Source: Tomocerus qinae (taxonomy: Eukaryota > Arthropoda > Collembola > Entomobryomorpha > Tomoceridae). From it: a DNA stretch of 64,000 nt. Position 1 is the first letter of the stretch; every line of letters starts with the position of its first letter. The stretch spans positions 8,335,501-8,399,500 of the forward strand of contig CM034549.1 in the NCBI GenBank assembly GCA_020055645.1, read 5' to 3'. Shown here piece after piece: positions 51,201 to 64,000 of the stretch. Under the pieces are notes generated by a model. That model had not been told where the DNA came from. It saw only the letters and a program-made list of their open reading frames with translations, and made no database searches. The position numbers were made by a program, and so were the translations under genes.

Positions 51201-54200
51201 TACACTGTATGTGTATGTATGTCAATAATAGGGATGACGGTCGAATGATGACATTGGCATTACTTTGCATATATTTATATTGAATTTCCTCCTCATGCTA
51301 CTACTATATGAGTGTATATTGTGTACAGAGATTGATTAAGGAGTGAGACTGACATGTCATGTATTAAAATTGTATTTATAGCTCTGTAGGTTAACATAAG
51401 TCAAGTCAAGAGATCGTGAGCTCAAGCTAGTATTAACTATATACAACTAATCCAATTGTTAAGCATACGCTGCTGCACGACATTCAAATCAACTAGAATA
51501 AAAACTTATAGTAAATTTCTTATCTAACTCTGTGTATATAAGTCCCTTATTGTTTATAGATATTTCTATACTAAGAAATAAATGAATGAGCACTTTTGGT
51601 CTATATTACATGCATTTAGCTCTGGATTACTATGATTAGCGACGTGAGAAGTGAGCTTTATAGACTTTCAATGATGCCATTTTATATACAAAACAATCCC
51701 TACTCATGTATAAGCTAAGCGTGCACTATTACAATATTCATTGCCGTCTTTTTGTCGTGAGTTGAAACGTAATGCGAGGCGAGGGTGGCTGTGGCTGAGT
51801 TTTACTTGAATTCTGACCTATCGTATCAAATGCTCAGATGAAAGTTAAATGATATATATTATTTTCTTAATTCCCCCGTGGTAAGTAGTAGGTATAGGGC
51901 AAGGAAAGATATATTCATTCTCAAGTCATGAAAAGTCAAGGGAATGTGATACTTAGAAAAATTGTTTGCTTTTCAATGTTATTTGCGTATGTGTACAAGT
52001 ACTGTACCTGTCTCTATGCATAAATACACAGAAAAGTTGTTTTTATAATCCTACTGCCTACTTGGTATGTACACTGCAGTTTATTTCAAGAGATTTATAG
52101 TTTTGTAGTAGAAATTTTTCTACTTTTTGCCTTGCTAAATGTTTCCTTGACTGTTAGTATGGATTTATCTTCAAATGGATAAATAAATTCCACTGAGTAA
52201 AGGGGTTGGAGACAGATAAACGACTATTCCATGAATAAAGCTACTAAACTACCCTGTAGCTATTCATATAACTGTTGTATACGTTATTTGCTTTATGCTG
52301 ATTTATTTTTTTTAATTCCATGTAATAATACGGTTGATCGAATTGACTATTTTTTCATTTTTAGCAATACACGTGTTAGTTAGTGTGACAACTTGATATT
52401 TTTCTTGCTCGTGGAATAAAATTAGAAAAAATTGGTTCAATAATTATAAGTGCATAAAATTATTGTTGTTTGTTGTGTAAAGTTGTGATGTAAGTTTTTC
52501 TATTATAAATTATTATCGACTACCTAGAAGAACAAAAGGAGAGATAACGTATGCATAATAATGGAGAGATAAAGGCTGGACAAAGAGAAACTGGAAAGAT
52601 GTATTATAATGTGTGGAGTCGTAGGTATTTTAATATAGATAAAGAACTGCTTAAATTACAAGAACACCTACTGCAGATTACATTTCAGAAATGGAGACAT
52701 GGAATAAGAGCCGGTTAGTCAAGCAAGTGGTCGTTGTCTTCCTATTTCTGTTGTGATTGCTATTTGTACTGCGATTGGCAATGTAAATGTATAGATATGC
52801 AAATAATATGATTTGGCTTCTACAGCGAGCGAGAGTCTAGACAATTCCATGTAATTGCATACACTTATATAGATAAATGCCATTTTGCCTTACCTGCATC
52901 TACTAACCAACACTGAAGGTCAACACTATATAGCCAACTATTTTATTAAACTCTATTGTAAATACACACAGGTATGCTGTACTCGGTTTACATAAGCATA
53001 CCTATATACTAGTAGTAGATGAGTTAATATTATATACTACTGTCCAGGATGTGGGTTACAGTAGAGAAGTTATTGGTTTGGGTAGGTACTCTTAATAATT
53101 TAATCTTGTGATTTACATCAACATCCAATGACTACGGTACCTTTTTCAGAGTGATAAATCTGCAACATGTGCATCTGGATACTTAATTAGAAAGATAGCG
53201 GCTGTTGCAGTTTCTTACCCTTTTTTAGATTATTTACGAGGATCAATTAATTTTAAAAGGTTCTTAAAGAGACCTACTTCTTTTTAAGGGAGATCCTATT
53301 AAATGCCATATTATGAAACTTCATTAACCCTCATTAGCATTTAATGAATCTCTAATATAGCATCCATCTGTATTCCCATTCTATATTTACTAAGGTCCGT
53401 AATTAAAATTCCTGAAGACAATTATACACACAAAAGAAATAGGAAATGAAATTAATATTATATTGGGCTGGGCTTGTTTGTTTACTGTTTACATGTAGAT
53501 ACTAAAGGTACCGTGTTTTTTATTGGCGTGTCGACATTAGTAGCTATTGATTGTAATTGTAATCAATAGTTGTTCGGATTGAACATGATCTTATGCCTAC
53601 ACGTAAAATGTGGTCCGTATTTTTGGAGAGACACGTGTATGTCAGAAATTCAAGAACAATAGTAGCATGTTAAGTTGGCAAGAAGAGGTGGTCTATTCTG
53701 CCACTTAATCTTATCCTCCGTCGCACATAGCACTAAAGAATGAGTATAAAAATGTCGAATGCATTCGAATGATGTGTTTGAAAAATTCGTAGGAAAAACA
53801 TTTCGTTGTTTCATGACATGAACTTCCCACAACGGCAAGAAAGTCTCGCTTGGAATTACATTGAAGGGCTCTGTTACTCATTCATGTTATGTATGTTGAT
53901 TATGCGTCTGTTGTAACAATTGTGTATAAGAGTAGTTCTTTGTTTCTATGTCAGAGTCATGTCCCTGGATTGAATTGGAGTAATGCAAAGTGTAATGTAA
54001 CGTAGCGACTACGTGCCTAGTTTTACCTTCCTGACATTTAAAGAGTGAAGTGAATGAGTTTCAATGGCTTTTTAAGAAAGGTTATTTAGTGCATTGAGCT
54101 TCATGCTCAGACTTTATTGCTCCTCCATTGTCTTTTTTATACAAATACATCTAAAACATTATTATGTCCGCTATAATGCAATAAAGTCCGGTAGATTTTG

Positions 54201-57200
54201 TAAATGTGGCATCCCCCCTTCTGTAACTTGTATAATTTTGAGTATAGTTAAATATATGTTCACTCATTCACTTTTGAATGGTCGTATACTTACTCAAGTT
54301 ATGTGCAGTTTGAAGTGTAAGAATTATTGTAGCTACAACTAACAATAAGATTAATGTTCTCTTTGCTTATGCTTTATGTTAGTGTTTTGTTTTACCTTGA
54401 GAGAGATTAGCGCAAGAAAGAATTGCTTAGCGTTAGTTAGACGTGAACCGCTCTACAATGTATTTTGTCTTGTTTTTGTATCTTACGATTAGATGCGTTC
54501 ACAACAGCACAGATTACAGGATGTCTTGTTAATGGCTATGTTAATAGTCCGCTTAACTACAACTATACATGCTACGCTGTATTATTATATTATTATGTAC
54601 CTTTTGCTCCTTATGTTAAACATTATAACAGCATACTTAGCGTTTTGTCATCGTTTTGCTAATTTCTTACAAGATATGCTTTGAGGACTAAACTAAATCA
54701 ACCAATCCCTACGAAATATTTCTCCTGTATAACGAAACTCTTAGAATTCTTACGTTTTAACATCATTCACTTCTTTAGCGGGTACGGAAATATTCACGTG
54801 ATCGGCAAATTCCATGCAAATATTTTAAGATCATATCACACTATATCTTGTATACTTTATTAAGACCATGTAAAATAGAATTACACGGATAACGTGGGAA
54901 AGACGTATTTGCGATTGTCAAACTTGCTAAATATATCTCAATAAATAAATGATAGAAATGCCGGCACTTTGTCACAAAATATAAAAAGTTGAAATTGGAG
55001 GTTATATTGATACTTAATTTATTCTTGGTTGGAAGTGTCACCTGTTTTGACATGCAGGTAGCAGTACGTATTCGTGCAATCACAATGATCTTCAGATAGT
55101 ATCTACACGCATTTAATTTGCAATACATTGTGCGTCCTTATTAATAGAATTGACCTAAGTGTTTGCCTCTGATGGGCAGTAGGCCGTCGTGTTTTCTTAT
55201 TTGTAAGGCTGGAACGAAACGTTAGACTTGTAAATTAAACGTGACATGACTAGTAGATAAACCGTAGAGCTGTACTGATAAGGAAGCAACTTAAGTGGAT
55301 GGGACAAAGAGAACCTTATCTAATAATGTCTCTTTCTTGTCGTTAGCTCCTTCTACTCAATTGACATATTAGCGACACTTGATTGGAATTCACTTAGCAC
55401 AGAAGTGCACTTAACTCTTCGGAGTGCTCTTTTCAAATGTGCACAAGGAAATATTTGGCAATGTTACTTGGTCGAATCTATTTATTAGTATACTCCCTTA
55501 CCTAGCATCTTGTTCCGTTTAGTATATACTGCAATATTTTATCAGCAGCAATAGATAACCCAAAATCTACTTTTTTGCATTTAACATTTGGTGTAAATAA
55601 TTACCACGTATCTGTGTAATAATTAATGTAATTACAAATAGAAAATATTGAAATAATTATTTAAATGACTTCTCGTACTCGTAATATTATAGAAAAACGA
55701 ATGCTAATTTTTTATTTCCTCCTATTTAGCTCAGAACTGCAGCGAGTGAAAACTTTTGGGCGTCTGAAAGCATTTTGTCGATAGGTATAATAAGTTCTTC
55801 ATAGTAGTTGGAAATATAAAGCTAGGATTTAGCGTAAGTGGGAAAGCCTAATACAAAAAGTAAATAGAACCTCATAGCTTTTTATGTTAGTATTATATTA
55901 TGAAGCTAGTGCTCATAGATATTAAAAATGTTTAGTTGACTAAATTCATATTTCGGTATGTAGTAGGACATAAAATGTGGAGAATGTGGTAGTAAAAGTG
56001 ATATTTTCCGAGAGATTGGGTAGAAATGGGTGGTATTATTTATACTTATGTTTGATTTGTAAAGCTATAAAGGATAGATGTAACGATGCAAGTATTACAA
56101 GAGTGAGTGCATATTGTCGTTTATTTACTTTGTGTGTGGTAGGGTTTAAGTGATGCGAGTTAAGACTTTACTTAAGAGTGTTTTAGTGTTTTCCGGTTTC
56201 GATACTAAAAAAGGAATAAGTGGAGTGTTCTGTGCTGTGTTACGTAAGATGACATGACAAGGCAGTGTCATGCGATAACTAACTGCGTTTACTTATTGTC
56301 AATAGCAGGGAAGCGAAACGGACTAGAGGAAATACTATATTACTATTATTAACTATATCCGCATATAAAACACAATAAGTCAGTTAAAACTAAATACAAA
56401 AATTGTATAGAGTGTGCACAGTATAAATTTTATAAGTATCTTTTAGATAAATATATTATAATGTAATGCAACGTATTTTGGTTGCCGAATTATTTGTCAT
56501 GCAGTAAAAGTTATTGAAACGTCGAAGGAAATGTTGAAAGTCAAAGAGTAGATGGATGTCACGTTGTTGTCGTCGGAAAGGAGTTGTCACTGTTCCGTCA
56601 TTGTAAATGCTAATTAACTGTTTTTACTATTCGTCTTCACTTGAGTGCTGTTTCACAGTTGCTTTAATTGCTGCACGTGCAGAATGCTAAAAAGAGAAAG
56701 AGAATCCGGTGATGCAGTGAGAAAGGCAAAACGTGTCTTGTTAACTCATACAGAACATCCTTAAATCCTTTAGTGGTTAAAAATGAACAATATTCATTAA
56801 CATTCAGTCTAAAATAACTTATAGAAACGTCCGGAAATACCTGTTCATCACTCAAAGCTAGTTAAAACTGCCTTAGGTCTTTGTATTTACCAAATTGGTA
56901 ATAAATAGTGGAAGGAAGGTAGTTTGAAGTCTGTGAGTTTAAAAATGACTAATAAAGTAACGAAGCAAGAGTTATAATTAGCAAGGAATTATTAGGTATG
57001 GAGATATTTACATTGCGGTAATATTGGATTACGTAATGCAGATAAGTCATGTACACTAATTGTGACAGTACAGCATCCTTTCGCAGTATTCTCGTTGGTT
57101 GTGTGCTAATTTGGCTTTGCGTGAGCAATGCTACTACATAAGAATAGTATTAAGGGAGAGAGACATAGGGAGACAATGAGAGTCGAGGACATTTCAATTC

Positions 57201-60200
57201 TCAACTTTATTGTAAGCCAAGTTGATTAGCACAGTGTAAAGAAATTGAGGATTTTTGTGTGAGTTGAGATGTAAGAAGTGGAGCTCTGTTGTGCAATGAT
57301 ATAATTGTTTGTTTGTACGAGTATTAATAATGTGACATGATGATGACAGGACAGCTTCATGCAATTTTTGATTGCATTCAATTTTAAGTGCTTTGTTTAA
57401 CAATTTCGTATAGTCAAGGTAAAGTCTATCAAAACGGTTCATATATAATATTGTTTGCTGACAAGCTAAACACACACCCTTGTGTTTGTCGATTGCATAT
57501 TATATTAGCATATTGGAGGAATATGCAAAGAATTGTGTGCTGGAGAATAGTATAAAAATAATATAGGTTGGCAGAAATAGAAATCGTGGATTGGAGGAAG
57601 AGTCACATTATAAATTCATAATAACAATGTTATCTGTATACCTGTATGTAGACACAAATCTGCTAAGTGATTAGTGATATGCAATTTCATTGAACTTAAT
57701 TGGCACTTGTAGTGCGCAGGGTGGAAAACAAACATTTATTATAGCTTCCTGTAACACTAATCATCAAGTAACAGCAATAGTGTCAAATATGCATATACTT
57801 GTGCACTAACTTGTATGATTTGCTAAAATTATCGTTGTGAGTGTGATCATGAGTTGAAGATGTTAAACAAATAGAGTATTTCATTGGTTACTATCAATAT
57901 TGTTCCCTTGTGGGCAATATGCACTGAAAACCCGACCAATTTGTTGAGCCTATAACTACATGTCATAATGTCATGTCACTATCTCATCTTCTAGTCAAGG
58001 ACTATCCATTTGTTACCTTTGAATATTTGACAGAGGTGCTTATCTCATATTTTGAGTTGAAGGCACTGCAAATGTGTTTTGTTACTTACCTGAAAGTGTA
58101 TTACTGATACGGAATAATAAAGTGAATGCTGTTTTACAAAGAGATAAATTGGTGCGGTGGTATTGACTCTTCAAGGGTTTTCTCTATATAACAAACGACA
58201 TATTATTTGCGAAAAAACGTGACTGTCGACTGACTATTTATTACTCTACACTGGGAATTTCGTTATGGGAGTTTGTACTCTCCATTGTATTACCTTTTGC
58301 ATGCTATGTCACTCACTCAGATAAGATTACTCACTATTTTTCGTTTCATGTATTTATATCTCTCACTGCTGGAAGGAGGTTCTTGCCTTGTCCGTCTGCT
58401 TACTTCGAATTATATATTTATCTACACTTTTGCATACGATATCCTCTTTTGTTACGTAAATTATGTAAATATACCATTTTCCATGTTAAATCCAATGTAA
58501 ATAACTAACCATCTAACTCTTCTTCTCCCTATTACACTTACCTAGTAAAACACTAAAACTTTTACATTGCAGTTCACTAGGTTTTACCTATTTGGCTATT
58601 ATTTATTCAAGATTACCATCTCAGGCTGCTTACTCCTACTATTGGGCTAATTGTTGGAAATACAACAAATTATTGTATCTACAATGGGAGATACCTTGCC
58701 ACTGTGATATCATATATTAATTTTAGAGTAAAGCACTCCTACAAATTGTATGCATTTTAAATTACACAAAAAATAAGTCCAATTGATAAAGTATTTTGAA
58801 ATCTAATCCAATTATTTCCAGATTTTCAGTGCATTAAAATGTAATCTATGGGGAATTATTGCAGATTGGTAAGCTCAGATGGTTTGAATAGTTGAAGTAC
58901 TAATGAGATCATGTACCCTCCTGTTGCAATTTCATAATATGTAGATGAATAGGAAAAGATAGGACTAGATAGAAGTGAAGAGGGTCAGTGGTCAGATCAG
59001 CCTAATTAATTGTTGTTTGATTCCGTTTTATTTCGCTGTTGACGTGTTTGGAGTTGAGAGGACATTGAATTGTATTTGTTTATCAAAGTCCTCGTAAATA
59101 CTAGTCACAACGCGAATCATTTCGCAACTCTACTGATACTGGACTGGACTCAATAAAAAAAATAAATGTCATTGATACGCAGATCACAGGCCGTTATCGT
59201 TATCCCTATGACTTTTTTATCTTTCTGCACTCCAATTCTGATTTTCCTTTTTATATTTTCAACCCTATTGTATGTTGCGTACGCATATAGTCTGTAAAAA
59301 ATAATTTTTACTTTAGTGAGAATGTAGCAATACCGTTTTCAGATATGACGAAATCTGTGTGCGGTCACAGTACTTATATCAAGCAGTATAATAGTAGTAG
59401 GACCTAAGAATTTATTTGAAGTATTTTAGCCGCTATAATAGGCTTTCCATATGCTAAATATTACTATGACTAGGTTATACCTACTTTTAACTTTATTTAC
59501 GTAGCATATTCATTTTTCTCTGAGAATGACAGATTGATCTTACGTATGTGCTTTGTAAAGGATTGTTTTTTAGGGCAGTGGGTGCTAATAGGTACTTTTC
59601 TGTTTGGTTTTTGTTCCTGACAGGAGAAATGAACTGCTTACTTAGAAAAGTGTATTGCAACATTTTATAATTCTCTGTGGGTTGTAGTAGCTATTCCGAT
59701 GGGAAAGTTTTTTGTTGTCGGTTTCGAATATTCTCGCAGTTCCTGTGAAGTTTGATTGAATTTGTCAAGACCCTCACCCTCACAATATTTAACAGCATAC
59801 TATTCGCAGAATTTCGCCAACATAATATCCGAATGATTCTAAGATGTACCTACACATGGTATAAAAACCAAGAAATCAGTATGTACCCGAAAGTTTAGTC
59901 AGACTGTATGTACACATATTTTAGTCATAATATACCAATACTGTAAATATAAGTAGGTATATAACTTTGGGGTATTTTTTGACAAGACGGACAAGTGTGA
60001 TACTGTTATAATAGTATCTATATGTACGTGACCGTGATACGGAATGGAATGCTGACATCGTATTACGTAACAAGAATTCATGAAATGAAAGTAAAAGTTA
60101 GGCTGATGTAAGGATTCCCATGAAGATGTCTTTTTTGACTTGTTAGGTCTAGGTCTCCCTTTTGACTACGCTCCACACTCATTCTCCTATCTGTAGTGAT

Positions 60201-61045
60201 TCATCATGTAATAGGAAAACAAACGAGTAACTGTAAATAATTATTAGGCTGTGAATGGATAGAAACTTTAGGTAGATACTTTAGCAAATGTAAATACGTA
60301 AGGATGCTTGTTTTTTCTATTAAGATGTTATGTACAAAACCCTCAATTGTAATAAGTATGTTGTTAGTGCTGATTTGTATTGAAATTAGAACTGTGATTT
60401 ACATGTGTTTGTAGTTTGTACTACTACCACTTAAATTTCACCTTCATCACAGAAACTTAAAAGTGTGAAATGTTTAGTTTATCTATGTATAAGTGTTATT
60501 GATTATCTCATCTGCTTATTTCTTGTCTCTTATAATTTTTTGTTGCTGCAGATGCTAATAACATTCACAATATTTATTTAATAATGGCGAGTAGAATAAC
60601 ACTTATGATCAATATATTTAACATAGAATCACTATACTAAGATAGTCATGGATGATATTGATTTCGCTGACTAACATGTTAAGTGTGGTCACAGTGTGTA
60701 TAAACTAAAATTATGAATTACCAATGCGGTAAATACAGACAGACAGATGGTTTGTCTTACCTAACCTTAGAATGCATCACGACAGAATTTATTTGTCATG
60801 GTTGGATTTGTCTGTATATTATTATGCATGGATTATATTGTCCTACCTTTATGTTTATAATGTAAATGATAGGATTTATTGCATGTAGTTACATAGTACA
60901 GATGTTAAGAATGTTCAATAGGATTATCTACAAGTTTATCAGGTTGGAACCTGAGGAAATGAAAATGTAGTAATTACTATAAGGTATATATTAGTAGTTT
61001 AGAATTTGAAATAGTAGGAGAGAGATGGATCATCTTGGATAGATA

Positions 61046-61059
61046 CAGGTCAGGTCAGG
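61046..61059. repeat. (CAGGT)n pentanucleotide repeat
   Basis: CAGGTCAGGTCAGG, nearly three units, about 200 bases from the TGTCA array. Confidence 0.85.
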
Positions 61060-61267
61060 CATGTTTGTTCTATGGTTTTGGCAAGCAGATCGAATCAGAG
61101 TAGCAAGTGATTGACATCACAGGGTCGACATTGGGTTCAGTGGGATGCTGTACCTACTCAAGTGTACAATTGTTATTACAGTGTAGTTTTATGTCTACGT
61201 CAATGTTATTTTAAGTTTTGCAGAGTTACAAGATTACAAGGGATGTAAGTTAAGGAAATCTTTTCTG

Positions 61268-61282
61268 TGTCATGTCATGTCA
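61268..61282. repeat. (TGTCA)3 pentanucleotide repeat
   Basis: Three perfect tandem TGTCA units. Two more units of the same word occur at 61459-61468, and two-plus units at 8731-8744. Confidence 0.85.
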
Positions 61283-64000
61283 GTTCTGCCATACACATAG
61301 CGACACAATGTTCTAGAGTAGGTGCTCTGTTTTGCATTTTATGCCATGTCCTCCCATCTCATCATCCCTTTTACATTCATATTATGGATTGTCTCCAGTC
61401 AACTCCAAACTCTGCTTACTTAGTGACTGTGTATCTTTATCCAAGCAGAAATAAATCTTGTCATGTCATCATTTCGTAATAAAAACACTCTGAATGTAAT
61501 GTGCAAATCACTTAGCATCGAGAGATTCGAATTTTAAAAAATTATTCAATTGTATTCGTATCTGTAATTGGTGTAAAAAATATTATTATTTGTACATATA
61601 CGTTAGCCAATGCAGGAAATTAAAAGACCAACTGGCAATGAATTGTACAAATATCTTGAAGATCTTGAGATGCAATCTTGATGTGGGAGAAGATTAATGA
61701 TGGGTGACGAAGGGTTTTACTTCTCTGACTTCAAGTGCTTTCTTTGGTAAATAATAATACCAAAAGTTCTTTTGATTGAAACTTTTGCAAATGTTTAGAG
61801 TTCTTCTACTATCAAAGAATTACATGTAATAAATTGTATCCCCAAAGGATAATTTAGTACAATTTTCTGATCATTTAATATTCAAAGCCATTTTTTCAAG
61901 GATTAATATCCCAAAATATTATTATAGCGTAACATTAGTGGTAGTAAGATAAATATCTTGTAATTTTTCAACATATTTTTTAATTTGGTATCCACCTGTA
62001 GTTTACTTTGTAAACTTTTACTTCTCGTTTAGTTTTTTAGTTTGAAAGTTAAGGAAAGTACGGAAAAAGTTGGTTAATCAACTGGAAGTGAAAGTTTTAA
62101 TTACAAAATTAGGCAATTTTCATTCGAAATTAGGCAAAGTTTGTATTTGAAGTTTTTACCAGGTGATAACTAAAATGTTGGCAATTATGTAATGTATATG
62201 TGAGTATTTTCAGCACAAAGAGTTCTTTTCCAATTAAATGACATTGTAATTAGCAACTGTCACTATACAGCGCAATCCATGTGTATAGTTAGCTACTAAT
62301 TAAATACTCAAAGTAAGCAAGTACAGCTGGGGAATTGTATCATAATTCCATACGGTCTTTTGCAAAATAAGTTTCATAATAACTAAATATAATTACCTTG
62401 TGATTTCAGGTACAAGTTTAGGTAGGTTCATGTGCTCGTGCTGTGAGTGTGAGAAGGTAACAGGTGTGGAAAAGAAAAGTAGGAAAAGTTTCGTGTTGAT
62501 TTCCATTTGTAAGCTTATTTGAAAAGGAATACATAGCAATTCAGTATATTAGAATCTATCTTCACTAACTAATTTAATTGAAGAGTTTGTTGTGGAGCTT
62601 TGTAATTTGAAAACTTATTCAATGTTTAATATTGTTTAGGGCTTCTTCGCTAGGATGGAGAATTCTCAATAAGTTTGTACACTGATGAATTATTATTTGC
62701 CTACGCACATAATTCTTCACTGAAAATCAGGGTTGTGATTATGGAATCTACCTTCAAGTCGTTAATTTAAGTTCCGAGAAAGATTTGATGAATTTCATTG
62801 AGTATGCTTTCTACAAAATGAGGATCCTTTCTCCTAAAATTGCTTTGATGTTATTTCATAACCTGAGATAGGTATACTAGTAGTAATTTACTCCCAAATT
62901 ATATCTCACCGTGTCTCCATTTATTAATTAATGGCCATTGTGTCGTCGATGACTTGTATTCATCAATTTGCATCTGTCTATTTCTCATGTACTTGTATTT
63001 GAAGTCATTTCAATTGATGAAACCTTTTGTATGAATAATTCCATGTTTTGATTTAGTTATGAATAGAAAGAGAGATTTTGTGTACGTGACATTATGGTAA
63101 GTGGTTGGATGATTGTGTGGGTGGGATGGTGTACCTCATCTGTAGAATAGTTTCAAGTTGTGTAACTGTGTTTGATAATAGGAGTAAGTGTATCTCTGGA
63201 TCTAACAATGAATATGAATGGGATGAAATTACTTAGAGCACTGTAAGGAATTAGGTGGGCAAGTCTTCAAAGTCATTATCTCCTCTGTTGCAAGTATGTA
63301 GGAGACCTTGTTGAACGTGTTCTCTTTGATGTCATTTGTATTACTCGCTTCTCAAACAGATTCAACTTAACCTTTGCCTTGTCGTTATTACTCTCCTTGC
63401 CGTGTCATGTCTCTATCTGCGTTTAAGTAGATCAATAAGTGTACTAGCACTGCTCATCATCATCTCATCCTACACTAACTAACACACATGCTATCTCTCA
63501 GGAATACTCATAAGTTATCCTCAATCACAAGACGATCAATCACATTCTGCGTCTTATTAAGCTATTTAATATGCCAAAATCCTTTACACTATGATTATAA
63601 TATTTTATTGGCATTACATAATTTCTTCCTTGTTCATAAAATATAATAAAAGCTTAATTTTGAAAGACATTGATTACTCCTAATAGTTGTCAGATGTAGT
63701 TTTCTTTCATTGCGTGGGATAAGTAACTTTATCTACTAATCTCGTAATTTAATCTGTACAGTAAGGAAAACGTGCGTATAGAAATGGAGCTAAGATATTA
63801 TTAAAGACCTCTATATAAAGACAAGCAAGGCTATAGGAGGAATTCAAACTGCATCATCTTACTACAAATGTGATTTAGTTTTTAATGACCTCTTATTTAT
63901 TGTTTACTAATAACAAATCTCAGATCCAGGTGAGATAGACAATTAATAAAAGGGAATGAGTACTAATGACTTAGTACTCTTTATAGTAGAATCAGGTTGT

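Larger units (their letters stand above)
45301..64000. other. Long non-coding stretch, no gene recognised
   Basis: About 18.7 kb with no supported exon, RNA gene or transposon end. It holds short pentamer tandems (46335-46347, 51398-51410, 61046-61059, 61268-61282), a GGCTGG-rich low-complexity patch near 47675-47712, and a palindrome with 9-bp arms at 53544-53552 and 53561-53569. Open frames are all under 100 codons and rich in AT-type residues. Confidence 0.45.

Overview
The window looks like AT-rich invertebrate nuclear DNA, probably from an arthropod. Short GT-AG introns interrupt its one clear gene, intergenic or intronic stretches are very long, MITE-type DNA transposons are present, and there are no operons or ribosome-binding sites. 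The species cannot be named from this sequence, and the arthropod call rests mainly on the closest remembered match, Drosophila brainiac.

The only gene recognised with confidence lies at the left edge on the minus strand (1-1244). It encodes a brainiac/beta-1,3-galactosyltransferase-like type II Golgi enzyme with three visible exons. Its 3' end runs off the window. Compared with Drosophila Brainiac it carries an extra Lys/Glu/Ser-rich block of about 65-70 residues just after the DDD motif.

The remaining 62.7 kb is mostly non-coding. On the plus strand there may be one long gene of unknown function. Its parts are a candidate promoter and start exon near 6.0-6.2 kb, a His/Ser/Asn/Tyr/Pro-rich start exon at 17.77-18.05 kb, and a Lys-rich terminal exon with a poly(A) signal at 30.24-30.55 kb. 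The splice phases agree, but no domain is recognised. Weaker exon candidates are listed at 2.2, 25.9 and 27.0 kb (plus) and 10.0 and 44.8-45.2 kb (minus). Each rests only on splice signals and an open frame.

Repeats include a 226-bp Mutator-like MITE with 11-bp direct flanking repeats at 14.5 kb, with an older relative immediately to its left. A 321-bp MITE at 26.2 kb has perfect 32-bp terminal inverted repeats and TTA flanks. There are a few microsatellites and an unusual number of two- to three-unit pentanucleotide tandem repeats. A compact CpG-rich patch sits at 4.97-5.10 kb.

No rRNA, tRNA, CRISPR array, retroelement or viral fossil was recognised. At roughly one-third GC, stop codons make up about 7% of codons, so a few open frames of 100-130 codons are expected by chance in 64 kb. 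Such frames without other support were rejected.
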